DNA from: HR10 sp964615335
GTDB lineage: Bacteria > Acidobacteriota > Blastocatellia > HR10
Length of the DNA: 64,000 nucleotides
Direction: 5' to 3'
NCBI GenBank assembly: GCA_964615335.1
Contig: CAZTMT010000004.1
Coordinates: forward strand, 62,001-126,000
Under the pieces are notes generated by a model. The model searched no databases, was not told where the DNA came from, and was given only the letters and a program-made list of their open reading frames with translations. Position numbers and translations under genes: made by a program. This document shows, one piece after another, positions 1-9,141 of this stretch. The first letter of the stretch is position 1. Each line of letters starts with the position of its first letter.

Positions 1-1211
1 AGCAGGACATCCAGATGACGTCGTGCGTTGAAGCGTTCGGCGGCGAACCGCGCCGCCTGAGCCGATAGTGTAGCGGCCAACGCCTCATCGGTGAGCAAAC
101 GTTCCAGAGCTGCTGCCAGCCCGCGCACGTCTTTGGGCGCCACGAGCAATCCCGTCTCTCCTTCGTGCACCCATTCCGGGATCGCCCCGACGCGGAAGGC
201 GACAACCGGCACGCCGTGAGCCATGGCTTCTGGACCCACGCGACCGAAGGGTTCCGGCCATACCGAGGGAACTACCAGCGCGTGCGCGCGCCGATAGAAG
301 CTGAACACAGCCGCGCGACTGAGCCATCCGGGAAAGGAGACGCGATGCCGCGAAGCCACGCGCGCTGCCAGACGCTTCAGCCGACGCTGCTCCGGTCCTT
401 CTCCGATGAGGACGGCATGCAGGGCCGGCCGCACGAAATCCAGAGCGCGCAAAAGCCATTCCGCTCCTTTGTAATCGTAAAAGCGCCCGCAGAAGAGGAC
501 GATCGGCAGCTCTCCTGAAACCGTGCGCCGGACCGACACCGGATCCGACAGGGCTCGCCCTTCTCCTTCCAGCGAGAGGTCCACAAAGGGCGGATTCACG
601 ACGACCTGCTCTTCGGAGAAGCCAACCGCTCGCAACTCTCCCTTCATGTACTCGCTCGCCACAAGGAGACGTTTCATCGAGCGCGCGATAGCGATCCACC
701 GCGATGTCATCCGATAGCGGGCCAGAAGATGATGAGGTCGTCGCGTCCCGCACTGGTGAAGGTATGGAGCAATCAGGCAATACGCCCCAAACGGGCGAGT
801 GCACACCTGCTGTCCGCGCCTGTAGAATTTCCCTCGGCCTGGACATACGGCCGGACTGGGTCCATGAACGAAGGGGATCGTTGGTCGAAGGCGCGCCAGG
901 AGCCCGAGCACGTCGGCATCCTCCAGATCATGCGCCAGAATGATGTCGGGTGCGACTTCTTCGATGATCCGACGCAATTCGGTCTCTCGTTGGGACCATG
1001 CTCCGGCCTTCGGCGACAGAGCTGTCGTCGAGAGGCTCGCCGCCGCGATCGCGCGGGATACCCCTCCCGGCGGCATGAGGGGGCCGGGGACGCTCCCATG
1101 AAGAAGAAACGAGCGATGGCCCTCTCGTTGCAGGAGTCGGTGCAGATCGGCTACATACGTCTCCACGCCTCCAATGACCGTGCTGTGCTTTGTGACCTGA
1201 AGAATTTTCAT
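1..1211 (-). CDS. GT4-type glycosyltransferase, C-terminus cut by window edge
   Basis: This is a GT-B fold glycosyltransferase, probably adding a sugar to a surface polysaccharide or glycolipid at the inner membrane. About 403 codons are visible and the frame is still open at the left edge, so the C-terminus is missing. It begins MKILQVTKHS followed by GGVETYV, a usual family start. Near residues 315-335 EPFGRVGPEAMAHGVPVVA contains the EX7E donor-binding signature. The start ATG overlaps the stop of the upstream glycosyltransferase by four bases (ATGA), which implies translational coupling. Neither donor nor acceptor can be told from the sequence. Confidence 0.85.
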   Translation of the reverse strand, partial: MKILQVTKHSTVIGGVETYVADLHRLLQREGHRSFLLHGSVPGPLMPPGGVSRAIAAASLSTTALSPKAGAWSQRETELRRIIEEVAPDIILAHDLEDADVLGLLARLRPTIPFVHGPSPAVCPGRGKFYRRGQQVCTRPFGAYCLIAPYLHQCGTRRPHHLLARYRMTSRWIAIARSMKRLLVASEYMKGELRAVGFSEEQVVVNPPFVDLSLEGEGRALSDPVSVRRTVSGELPIVLFCGRFYDYKGAEWLLRALDFVRPALHAVLIGEGPEQRRLKRLAARVASRHRVSFPGWLSRAAVFSFYRRAHALVVPSVWPEPFGRVGPEAMAHGVPVVAFRVGAIPEWVHEGETGLLVAPKDVRGLAAALERLLTDEALAATLSAQAARFAAERFNARRHLDVL

Positions 1212-2407
1212 TGCAGACTCTGCCGCGACGCGTTCTCGCCCAAGGCCTCTCGATAAATCCCCAGGCACCGGCGGGCGACCGCTTCCCAGGTGAAGCGCTC
1301 CTTGGCGCGCGCGCGCCCGCGCTCTCCCATGCGGCGCGCCTCATCCGGGTGCCGTTGGAGCCACCGGATGCGATCCGCCAGCGCGCGCGCATCATTGGGC
1401 GGAACGAGAAATCCCGTCACCCCCTCTTCGACGATCTCCGGCAGCGCGCCCACCCGTGTGGCGATCACCGGCGTCGCACACGCCATCGCTTCGAGCAACG
1501 TCAGCCCGAAAAGCTCCGGAGTCGGATGCCACTCTCCGAACATATCCCTGTGGACCGAGGGGAGGACAACGACGAGCGCTGCGTTGTATTCGCGCACGAG
1601 CTGTTCATCATCGGCATCCAGGATGAAGCGCACCCGCTTGCCGCGCGCCAGCTCGCGCAGATGCTGCAAATACTCGGTGCTGCGCGCCTCGCGCCGATGC
1701 GGTTCCCACAACCGCCCGAGAATGCGCACATCCCAGCGCGCGTCAGCCGCCTCAAGAAGGTAATTGACCCCCTTGTGCGGAAGCAACCGTCCGACATACA
1801 GAACCGTCTCATACGTGCGTGCGGGCAGAGGGCGAAACCGCTCGACATCCACGCCGGCCGAGATGACGCGATTCTTCCCCTGGTACTTCGCGAACTGCTG
1901 GGCCGAGAAATGCGACAGATGCAGGAATCCATCCACCCAGCGCCCCGTATCGAAGCGGTAGGAGATGTCCCATCCTCCGCCCCCGAGATCCGTGACGAAG
2001 ACTTTCTTGCCCGTCGCCCGAGCATACGCGATCGCCAGCGTCGTCGCGACGACATGGAATTGATGGCAATGAATGACGTGGGCTTCTGAGAGCGCCGTCA
2101 GAAAGCGCAGGCTGACGGGATTGGTCCTTTGATCGCGCGGGTACCAGAAGGGGCGAAAGAGCCGAACCTCCAGCGGCGCCATCTCCCGCAGAGCCTCTTC
2201 GGGCACGTTGTCCTCAGAAAAGCTCACCAGGCGCGTGGGCGTCAGCCGGGACATCGCGCGAGCCAGCTCGGTCGCATAGCGTTCTCCCCCGCCCAGAATC
2301 GAGCGCTCGCTGAAATACGCCGGCGAGACGTGCACGACGCGAATGGAACCTCTTGGATCCGGCACCCTCCCCAAGGGGCTCTCATCCTGACCTGCGCGCT
2401 GCCTCAT
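1208..2407 (-). CDS. GT4-type glycosyltransferase
   Basis: This is a second GT-B/GT4 glycosyltransferase of about 399 residues. The N-terminal domain starts with IRVVHVSPAYF and GGGERYATELARAM; the C-terminal donor domain carries PELFGLTLLEAMACATPVIA with the EX7E pair, then a typical GVTGFLVPPND segment. The start chosen is the ATG at 2407, which overlaps the end of the next upstream gene by 26 bases; an upstream in-frame start at 2530 would give an extension that looks like shadow sequence of that gene. It belongs to the run of four same-strand glycosyltransferases. The sugar specificity is unknown. Confidence 0.85.
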   Translation of the reverse strand: MRQRAGQDESPLGRVPDPRGSIRVVHVSPAYFSERSILGGGERYATELARAMSRLTPTRLVSFSEDNVPEEALREMAPLEVRLFRPFWYPRDQRTNPVSLRFLTALSEAHVIHCHQFHVVATTLAIAYARATGKKVFVTDLGGGGWDISYRFDTGRWVDGFLHLSHFSAQQFAKYQGKNRVISAGVDVERFRPLPARTYETVLYVGRLLPHKGVNYLLEAADARWDVRILGRLWEPHRREARSTEYLQHLRELARGKRVRFILDADDEQLVREYNAALVVVLPSVHRDMFGEWHPTPELFGLTLLEAMACATPVIATRVGALPEIVEEGVTGFLVPPNDARALADRIRWLQRHPDEARRMGERGRARAKERFTWEAVARRCLGIYREALGENASRQSLQ

Positions 2408-3800
2408 GGTGCTGCTCCACGATGTCTTCCAGCACAGAGGCCAATCGCTGCGCGAGTGCGCGCCGCTCGTACTGGCGAATGACCTCCATCCGGGGATGAT
2501 AAAACTGCCGCGCGAAGCCCTGGGGGTCACAGGCTGCCTGTCGCAGCAGCGCCCGCAGCGCCGCCGTTTCCCCGGGCTCCACGCTCACGCCGATACCTGC
2601 TTCGGAAATCAGAGCCGACGCCAAACCCTTCGGGGTCACTCCGAGAACCGGGCGTCCGGCCGCCATGTACTCGAAAAGCTTTCCCGGATACCACTTTCGA
2701 CTCCCCTCGTGATTGGGGAGAAGCAGAAGGAGCACATCTGCCGCTTTCATCCGCGCGAGCGCCTCCCGGTGCGTCGTGCGCGGGGTGACGGTCACAAGGT
2801 CCTGCAGGCTTCGCTCCTGCACAAAGCGCAGGCTCGAGGGAGGCAGGCCGCCCACAAAGTGCACACGCCATCGCGCGGTCTGGGAATACAAAATCTCTTG
2901 CCTCAGCTCGGCAACGGCCTCCAGAAGAGGCCTCGCGGCATCCCCCCACACCAGACCCGTATGTACGAGCGTCGTCTCCGCGTGCTGCGCGCGATCCCGG
3001 CATCCCTGGAGGGGGATCTCGCGGAAGTCCGCCTCGTCATACCCATTGGGGATGACGACGCATTTACTGGCCACTTCGGGCTCCTGGCGTGCGAAGTCCT
3101 CGGCCATCGCGTGATGCACGCAGATGAGGCGATCGGCCGAGCGCAAGACCCATCTCTCGGCGAGCGCATCGAGCCGATCGCGCACGCGCCGTCGCGCCTT
3201 GATCGGCCACTGCGTCCAGTAATCGCGAAAGTCCACAACCAGTGGCCGACCCAGCCACCATTTCAGCCACACGCCCAGCAGAGCCGACGTCCACGGGCTC
3301 GCCGAGACCAGAATCACCTCCGCGCGATGCCGACGCGCAATCCGCGCGCAGGCCGGCAGCGCCCGAAGCGCCCAGTAGAAATGCTCATCCCCAACGGGCG
3401 CCAGAGCGAAATGATATATCCCGCGCAGCATTCGATAGATCCGGGCGCGCGCTCGCTCCTCGGCGGCGATCTCCGAGTAGGTGATCGCCGAAGGAGGCAG
3501 CAGGCCACTCCGGGAGATCTCGCGAGCGCGCGGTGCGCCCAGAAGATGTCGCATCCGCGCGCCCGCGGCCTGTACCGGATTGAAGGGCGCAAGGCGATAG
3601 ATGGGAAGGGCGGAAGGGATCTCCTTCAGAAGGTCCTCATCCCGCTGCTCGGCCGGAAGCACGCGCGCCCAGTCCAGCGTCACCACGACGACTTCCCATC
3701 CGAATTCGCCCAGATACTTGGCGAACTTCGCCGAGCGAAACGTCCCGCTGCTGTTTTGTGGCGGGAAGGCCAGAGCGATCAGCAGAACCGAGCGCGACAT
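2382..3800 (-). CDS. Glycosyltransferase, GT4 family (WbuB-like)
   Basis: This glycosyltransferase of about 472 residues begins MSRSVLLIALAFPPQNSSG, the long-format GT4 opening in which the P-P-x-x-x-S/G-G loop precedes the acceptor domain. The middle contains LVVDFRDYWTQWP and a nucleotide-sugar domain that starts after CVVIPNGYD; the C-terminal part has WYPGKLFEYMAAGRPVLG, the donor-binding motif. The ATG at 3800 lies four bases after the upstream stop, so it is probably co-translated with that gene. The role in polysaccharide assembly is inferred from the cluster and not from a specific residue. Confidence 0.82.
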   Translation of the reverse strand: MSRSVLLIALAFPPQNSSGTFRSAKFAKYLGEFGWEVVVVTLDWARVLPAEQRDEDLLKEIPSALPIYRLAPFNPVQAAGARMRHLLGAPRAREISRSGLLPPSAITYSEIAAEERARARIYRMLRGIYHFALAPVGDEHFYWALRALPACARIARRHRAEVILVSASPWTSALLGVWLKWWLGRPLVVDFRDYWTQWPIKARRRVRDRLDALAERWVLRSADRLICVHHAMAEDFARQEPEVASKCVVIPNGYDEADFREIPLQGCRDRAQHAETTLVHTGLVWGDAARPLLEAVAELRQEILYSQTARWRVHFVGGLPPSSLRFVQERSLQDLVTVTPRTTHREALARMKAADVLLLLLPNHEGSRKWYPGKLFEYMAAGRPVLGVTPKGLASALISEAGIGVSVEPGETAALRALLRQAACDPQGFARQFYHPRMEVIRQYERRALAQRLASVLEDIVEQHHEAARRSG

Positions 3801-3804
3801 AGGA

Positions 3805-4974
3805 TCACGTCGTCCGGGCGCACCTGCTCTGGCAGAGCGCTTCGTAGAGCTCTTCCAACCGGGGCGCTTCCTGTCGGATGTCATGATATGCGGCGACAAA
3901 CGCGCGACCCGCTTCGGCCATCGGCCTCCAAAGGTGCGGGTTCTCGATCAGCTCCAGCAGCGCTTCGGCCAGCGCCCTCCAGTCGCGCTCCGGAACCAGG
4001 CGCGCGCTCTCCCCCTCGCAGACAACCGAGGGAATATCGGCATGGCGCGTGGCGACAATGGGCATGCCCGACGCCTGCATCTCCAGAAGGATCGTTGGCG
4101 CTCCTCCCTCATCGTCGCCGTTTTCGGCGACGACGCTCGGCACGACAAGGATGTGACAGCGCTCGGCCTCTTCCCGATAAACCGCGCGCGGCAGAGCCCC
4201 GAGCCAGCGCACGGCCTCGGCCAGGCCCAGCTCCTGGCTCAGCTTCTGCAGACGAGCCCGCAGTGGACCGTCACCGATGATCCAGAACTCGCTCCGAGGA
4301 ACTTGACGTCGAATCCACGCGAAGGCGCGAAGCGCATATTCGTGCCCTTTCTTCTCCACCAGGCGCCCCACTTGAAGCAGGCGTACCGGTCCCTCGCGCC
4401 AGCAGCGCGGGCGAAAAGGGAAGGCGTCCAGATCAATCGCCAGACGCTGAATTCGGATTTTCTCCGGCGGACACAAGAGCGCGCACAACCGCTCGCGCAT
4501 GCGCGGGCCTTCGACCAGAAACAGATCCCCTTCGGCAAAGAGCGTCGCGTACTGCTTCTGCCACAGCGGATCGCGGGCCAGAGCGGAGATGTCGTAGCCG
4601 TAGAAAGATGTGATGAGCGGAAGGCCCAATCGGCGCGCCGCCGGAAGGATGAGAACGCCCGTTGGGCCGAAATGCGCATGTACCAGATGAGGACGCGCCG
4701 TTTGAAGCGCTACCATATACCGATAAGCCCGTGCGCTTCTGATTCCCTGACGCACGGCGGCCAACTTCCCTCGAATGCGCTCCCAGAAAGGCAGCCCGCG
4801 CGTCTGCACCAGAAGCAGCTCGCGCGGGGGGAAAAGCTCCAGATTCTTCAGATCCTCCGCAAGAATGACCACTCGCACGCGCTGCAGCGCGCGCAGGTAT
4901 TCGTAGATGAACGTTTCGGTGAGCGGCAGATACTCCGGCTTCACCTGAGCGACAACGTGCAGCCCGCCTCTCAT
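3805..4974 (-). CDS. Colanic-acid-type glycosyltransferase (WcaL-like GT4)
   Basis: This is a GT4 glycosyltransferase of about 389 residues. The YLPLTETFIYEYLRAL stretch near the start is the S/T-E-T-F-I motif of the colanic-acid WcaL/AmsK type, HAHFGPTGV follows near residue 100, and DEGGAPTILLEMQASGMPIV supplies the donor-site glutamates. The start at 4974 has a GGAGG stretch about 12 bases upstream; an ATG at 5013 is also in frame but lacks a ribosome site. It is the first gene of the four-gene glycosyltransferase run, and no flippase or polymerase gene lies within the window. Confidence 0.83.
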   Translation of the reverse strand: MRGGLHVVAQVKPEYLPLTETFIYEYLRALQRVRVVILAEDLKNLELFPPRELLLVQTRGLPFWERIRGKLAAVRQGIRSARAYRYMVALQTARPHLVHAHFGPTGVLILPAARRLGLPLITSFYGYDISALARDPLWQKQYATLFAEGDLFLVEGPRMRERLCALLCPPEKIRIQRLAIDLDAFPFRPRCWREGPVRLLQVGRLVEKKGHEYALRAFAWIRRQVPRSEFWIIGDGPLRARLQKLSQELGLAEAVRWLGALPRAVYREEAERCHILVVPSVVAENGDDEGGAPTILLEMQASGMPIVATRHADIPSVVCEGESARLVPERDWRALAEALLELIENPHLWRPMAEAGRAFVAAYHDIRQEAPRLEELYEALCQSRCARTT

Positions 4975-5088
4975 ATCGCGCTGAGCCTCCGCTCCCGAGA
5001 GAGCGTAGCACATGGGGGAAGGAACTCGCGAGGCCCTGTTCCCACCTCTTGGAGGAACGCGCGAGCCGGACCGAACGGCTCCGGGCCT

Positions 5089-6213
5089 TCACGCCGCGCG
5101 GGAAAAGAACCGATGAGGGGCGAAGGGAGTGAGATCCTGGCTCGGTTGACCCGATGTGATCCACTCCGCGATCAGGCGCGCCGTGATGGGCGCCAGCAAA
5201 ATCCCATTGCGGAAGTGGCCAGTGGCCAGAAACAGTCCCGGTTCCGCTTCCCCGAGAATGGGGAGATGATCCGGAGTCGCCGGGCGAAGACCTGCCCAGG
5301 CGCCCCGAAAGGTGCACCGGTCCAGAGCCGGAAGGATCTGTCGAGCGGTCCCCAGCAGGCGAAGCAAGGCATCGGCCGTCACGCGCTTGTCATAGCCGAC
5401 GTCTTCCATGGTGCTGCCGATGAGCAAGCGACCGTCGCGCCGCGGGACGATATAGCAATGAGCCGAATGCACGACGTGCTCCAGAAGCGGAGGATACGTC
5501 TGCAGAACGACGATCTGCCCGCGAATGGGCTTGATGGGAAGCGGCGGGTCTTGCTGGGGATCTACAGCAGCGGCCCAGGCCCCCGCGCAGTTGATGACAA
5601 CAGCCGCCGTATACGTCTGGCGAGTGGTCCGCACTCCGATGACGCGGCCCTTCTCTCGCACCAGTCCGAGAGCAGGGCAGCCGGTCTGGAAATCCACGCC
5701 CCGACGATGCGCGGCCAGCACAAGCGCCTCCATGAGCTTCTGGTTATCCACCTGGTGATCCTCGGGCAGAAAGAGGGCTGTTTGGACGGCCTCCGAGAGA
5801 GCCGGTTCGCGCCGGCGCACTTCGTCCGAGGTGAGATCTTCCACCGCCAATCCGGCCGCTCTCTGCCGCTCGTAGGCTGCGGCCAAGATCTGCCCTTCCG
5901 AGAAGTCGCACGCCAGCCAGAGCGTCCCTTCACGGCGATATTGGACCGAGAGGCCCGTCACGTCCTGGATCTCCGCGACGAAGTCGGGATAGAGCTGGAG
6001 GCTCGCTCGGCAGAGATCGAAAAAGGGGCCTTGCGGCTCATGAACCATCTCCGACTGTGGGGCGAGCATTCCGGCGGCGGCCCAGGAGGCCTCGCGCCCC
6101 GGTTCTCCCCGCTCCAGAAGTCGAACGCGCATCCCTTCCTTGGCCAGCGCGTAGGCGACCGCACATCCGATAATTCCCCCTCCGAGGACGAGAACATCCG
6201 AGGTTTTGCTCAT
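5089..6213 (-). CDS. thiO: Glycine oxidase ThiO (FAD-dependent)
   Basis: The product is a 374-residue D-amino-acid-oxidase-fold flavoenzyme that oxidises glycine to iminoglyoxylate for the thiazole part of thiamine. VLVLGGGIIGCAVAYALAKE at residues 8-27 is the GxGxxG FAD-binding motif, WAAAGMLAPQSE near 44-55 is the ThiO substrate-side segment, and GLRPATPDHLPILG near 310 with GHFRNGILLAP is the typical C-terminal FAD lid. Length matches the family. No other thiamine gene is adjacent, so the pathway assignment rests on homology; a related D-amino acid oxidase is the alternative. A GAGAAGG ribosome site precedes the ATG. Confidence 0.85.
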   Translation of the reverse strand: MSKTSDVLVLGGGIIGCAVAYALAKEGMRVRLLERGEPGREASWAAAGMLAPQSEMVHEPQGPFFDLCRASLQLYPDFVAEIQDVTGLSVQYRREGTLWLACDFSEGQILAAAYERQRAAGLAVEDLTSDEVRRREPALSEAVQTALFLPEDHQVDNQKLMEALVLAAHRRGVDFQTGCPALGLVREKGRVIGVRTTRQTYTAAVVINCAGAWAAAVDPQQDPPLPIKPIRGQIVVLQTYPPLLEHVVHSAHCYIVPRRDGRLLIGSTMEDVGYDKRVTADALLRLLGTARQILPALDRCTFRGAWAGLRPATPDHLPILGEAEPGLFLATGHFRNGILLAPITARLIAEWITSGQPSQDLTPFAPHRFFSRAA

Positions 6214-6222
6214 GATGCCTTC

Positions 6223-6942
6223 TCAACGTCGGCGGAAGCGGCCCTCGGCAATGCGCTCGGCCAGAGCCTGCGCCTGCTCGTAGTAGCGGAACCGCCGCTC
6301 GGCTTCGCGAAAGGCCGGCGTATGATAGTAGCGCTTGCCGTTGATCGTCCGCGGCGGATAGACCAGATGCAGCATCTCGTGGAAGAGAACGTACTCGAAG
6401 AAGAACTCGGGGATGCGCGGATCATCGAGCAAGCGGCTGATCGAGAGCGTGCCATGCGTGTGATCCACATGGCCCAGCACCGTGCGGCTGCGATGCGGGC
6501 TCCAGGTCAGAATAGGCATCCGGAGAGCGCCCCCGAAATAGATCCGATTCAAGCGGTGGAAGGCCTGTTCGAGATTGCGATAGCGCCCCTGTGGGCCGAT
6601 GATCCGTTTGCGCCCGCGCCGACGCCGCGCGTGCTCGGCGGCGCGCAGCACGGCCGGATCGGCCGTATACGCGCGATAGATCCGCTCGGACTCCTCATCC
6701 ACCTTGCGCCGCAGAAGCTTGGCGACCAGAATATGAGCCAGGGCGCGATGAACGCGCGGCGGAGCCGTCCGCAACAGATCGGACAGCTTTACCAGAACCC
6801 TGTTGTTCCGGATGCGAATGTAGCTGTTCAGACCGGCGAAAGAGTAGAACCCAACTTCGATCTCAGGAAGCGCACGCCGTCCTGTGAGCGCGCGAAAGGC
6901 TTCGGCGAAGATGCGCTTGAGCTCCTGCTCTGATACGGCCAT
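6223..6942 (-). CDS. SprT-like zinc metalloprotease domain protein
   Basis: This protein of about 239 residues carries FEYVLFHEMLHLVYPP near residue 180; HExxH gives the zinc ligands and catalytic Glu, and a later His in KRYYHTPAFREAERRF gives the third ligand, as in SprT-like proteases. The first two thirds are basic and include FAGLNSYIRIR and a second LxxAFxxLNxxYFxG block, so the protein looks like two half-repeats of which only the second keeps HExxH. The ATG at 6942 was chosen because AGGGAGG lies just upstream of it; the ATG at 6960 falls inside that site. It sits nine bases upstream of thiO. The substrate is unknown. Confidence 0.72.
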   Translation of the reverse strand: MAVSEQELKRIFAEAFRALTGRRALPEIEVGFYSFAGLNSYIRIRNNRVLVKLSDLLRTAPPRVHRALAHILVAKLLRRKVDEESERIYRAYTADPAVLRAAEHARRRRGRKRIIGPQGRYRNLEQAFHRLNRIYFGGALRMPILTWSPHRSRTVLGHVDHTHGTLSISRLLDDPRIPEFFFEYVLFHEMLHLVYPPRTINGKRYYHTPAFREAERRFRYYEQAQALAERIAEGRFRRR

Positions 6943-7153
6943 AGCCGCCCTCCCTTTCAAAGAGCCCCTCTCTTGCGGAAGGGGTCCCCCTGAGGACGAT
7001 GTTTGATCTTAGCCAAAGTCCCTGGGGGCGTCAAATGTCGCCGGGACGCCTCGGCGCGCAACCAGAGGGCGAGTCGCTTTCGCTTCCTCGCTCCCCGTGC
7101 TAAGATTAGGCTCTCGCGCGCGGGCGAAGGAAGCCTTTCGGGAGGATGTGCGG

Positions 7154-8464
7154 ATGACACGGGAACCGGCGGGACGTGTGGGGATTCTTGTCGGGGGCGG
7201 TCCGGCCCCAGGAATCAACGGCGTCATCAGCGCCGTGACCCTGGAAGCGCGCAATCGCGGATACGAGGTCGTGGGGATTTACGAGGGCTTCGCCCCCCTG
7301 ATGAAGGGAGAGACGAGCCGCGTCCGGCTGCTCGATCACGATGACGTCTCGCGGATTCATTTTCAAGGAGGCTCGATTCTGAACACCTCGCGGGCGAACC
7401 CGACACGCCGCCCCGAGGATTTGGAGCGCGTAGTCGCCTCACTGGAAGCCCTCTCGATTCGGTATCTGGTGACGATCGGGGGGGACGACACCATGTATGC
7501 CGCTCACTGCATCGCGCGACAGGCCGGGGGACGCCTGCGCATTTGTCATGTCCCGAAGACGATTGATAACGACCTGCCGCTGCCCGGCACGATGCCCACC
7601 TTCGGCTTTGAGACGGCGCGGCAACTTCTTTTCGAGCTGCTGCGCAACCTCATGGAGGATTCGCGAACGACGAACCGATGGTATTTCGTGGTCGTCATGG
7701 GACGATCGGCCGGACACCTGGCCTTGCAGAGCGGGATGGCGGCCGGGGTGACGACGATCATCATCCCCGAGGAATTTCCCGGTGTTGTGCACCTGGAGAC
7801 ATTGGCCGACGTGCTCGAAGGAGCGATCCTGAAACGACGCGCCTTCTGGCAGCGGCGCGATGGCGTGGCCGTCATCGCCGAGGGGTTGCTCGAGCGCATT
7901 CCCGAATCGGAGTTGAGCCAAATCGAGGGCGTCCGCCTCACGCGCGATGAATACGGACATCTCCGGCTGGCCGAGATGGATCTGGCCCATATCCTCAAGA
8001 CGATCGTCGAGCGCCGGTTCGCCGCGCGCGGGGATGCCCTGACGATCGTGCATAAGACCATCGGCTACGAGGTGCGTTCGGCTCCTCCTATCGCCTTCGA
8101 TTGCCAGTACGTCAAGACCCTGGGCTATGGAGCCGTCGAGTTTCTCCTCAATCCGACACCGGAGCAGGCGCGGACGCCCGGGGCTTTGGTCTGCGTGGTG
8201 AGCGGGCAGTTGCAGTATCTGCCCTTTGAGGAGCTGATGGACCCGGAGACGGGGCGCACGCGCATTCGCGTGGTGGATGTCACATCCCCCATGTACCGGA
8301 TCGCACGCGAATACATGATTCGGCTCGAACGCGAGGACTTCGAAGACGAGAGGCGGCTTCGCGAATTGGCGCGCGCGGCTTCAACCAAGCAACAGACGAT
8401 GGAGCCCGAGGAGTTCCGGCAGCGGTTTCAGCATGTCGTCACAGACCTCATCGGAGGGATGTGA
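7154..8464 (+). CDS. pfp: 6-phosphofructokinase, probably pyrophosphate-dependent
   Basis: This is a PfkA-superfamily enzyme of 436 residues that phosphorylates fructose 6-phosphate. GGGPAPGIN near residue 13 is the phosphoryl-donor loop, TIDND near 136 holds the catalytic Asp and VVMGRSAGHLAL the fructose-phosphate-binding MGR motif. Two positions separate the donor classes: GGDDT near 109 has Asp where ATP enzymes have Gly (GGDGS), and PKTIDND has Lys where they have Gly. Both point to pyrophosphate as donor (established for this family), so the reaction is probably reversible. GGAGG lies eight bases before the start, and the stop overlaps the GTG of the next frame. Confidence 0.85.
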   Translation: MTREPAGRVGILVGGGPAPGINGVISAVTLEARNRGYEVVGIYEGFAPLMKGETSRVRLLDHDDVSRIHFQGGSILNTSRANPTRRPEDLERVVASLEALSIRYLVTIGGDDTMYAAHCIARQAGGRLRICHVPKTIDNDLPLPGTMPTFGFETARQLLFELLRNLMEDSRTTNRWYFVVVMGRSAGHLALQSGMAAGVTTIIIPEEFPGVVHLETLADVLEGAILKRRAFWQRRDGVAVIAEGLLERIPESELSQIEGVRLTRDEYGHLRLAEMDLAHILKTIVERRFAARGDALTIVHKTIGYEVRSAPPIAFDCQYVKTLGYGAVEFLLNPTPEQARTPGALVCVVSGQLQYLPFEELMDPETGRTRIRVVDVTSPMYRIAREYMIRLEREDFEDERRLRELARAASTKQQTMEPEEFRQRFQHVVTDLIGGM

Positions 8465-8466
8465 GC

Positions 8467-9123
8467 ATGAGGGGACAACTCCAGACGCAGGAGATGGCGG
8501 CGGCGCGTCCGTACGAATCAGCCGTTCGGGAGTTTCTGGACATCGCGTTGGCCCAACTGCAGGCTCTGCGGGAGCGACTGACGCCCGGATATTTCGATCG
8601 CGCCGTGGACCTGATCCGGACGGCAGAACAGCAGGGAGGGCGCGTGCATGTCACCGGCGTGGGCAAGCCCGAACATGTCGCCACCTATATCGCCTCGCTC
8701 CTGAACAGCACGGGCACACCCGCCTACTTCCTCCATGGGACCGAAGCCGTGCACGGGAGCGCGGGACAGGTTCTGCCGGGCGATGTCGTCATCGCCATCT
8801 CCAACAGCGGTGAGACCCAGGAGCTCAAGGAGACAGTCATGACGGTCCGGCGTATCGGAGCGCGCATCATCGGCGTCAGCGGCCAGCCCCATTCCTGGCT
8901 CGCCCGACATGCGGATGTCTTTCTCTACGCCGGAGTCGCTCACGAAGGCGATCCGCTCAATCTCCCCCCGCGCGCGAGCGTGCTGGCCGAGATCTACGTG
9001 CTCGCCGCCCTCTCGGTCGCCTTGCAGGTAGAAAAAGGTCTCACGCGGCAGCAATACCATCGCCTCCATCCGAAAGGCCGATTAGGACAGCTCTCCTCGG
9101 AGGACCACTCCGACTCGGTCTAG
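8467..9123 (+). CDS. SIS-domain sugar-phosphate isomerase (KdsD/GutQ-like, no CBS)
   Basis: This 218-residue protein is a single sugar-isomerase (SIS) domain. GRVHVTGVGKPEHVATYIAS, GSAGQVLPGDVVIAISNSGET and EIYVLAALSVAL follow the order of arabinose-5-phosphate isomerases, but it ends where those enzymes begin their paired CBS domains. It starts three bases after the phosphofructokinase stop behind GGAGGG, so it is co-transcribed with a sugar-phosphate enzyme. The ATG at 8467 is preferred; a GTG at 8461 inside the overlap is possible. The exact substrate is unknown; ketose-aldose isomerisation of a sugar phosphate is the best guess. Confidence 0.78.
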   Translation: MRGQLQTQEMAAARPYESAVREFLDIALAQLQALRERLTPGYFDRAVDLIRTAEQQGGRVHVTGVGKPEHVATYIASLLNSTGTPAYFLHGTEAVHGSAGQVLPGDVVIAISNSGETQELKETVMTVRRIGARIIGVSGQPHSWLARHADVFLYAGVAHEGDPLNLPPRASVLAEIYVLAALSVALQVEKGLTRQQYHRLHPKGRLGQLSSEDHSDSV

Positions 9124-9141
9124 CTTCTCCCGTTTGGGGCT

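Noticed and set aside
85..846. 253-codon minus-strand frame at the left end
   Set aside because: It is in another frame of the same strand as the truncated glycosyltransferase, whose own frame has EX7E and family motifs.
3601..6933. Very long open frame (1110 codons) on the plus strand
   Set aside because: It runs antisense to glycosyltransferases, thiO and the SprT-like gene, all of which have clear motifs. High G+C sequences often leave a mirror frame open; the translation has no domains.
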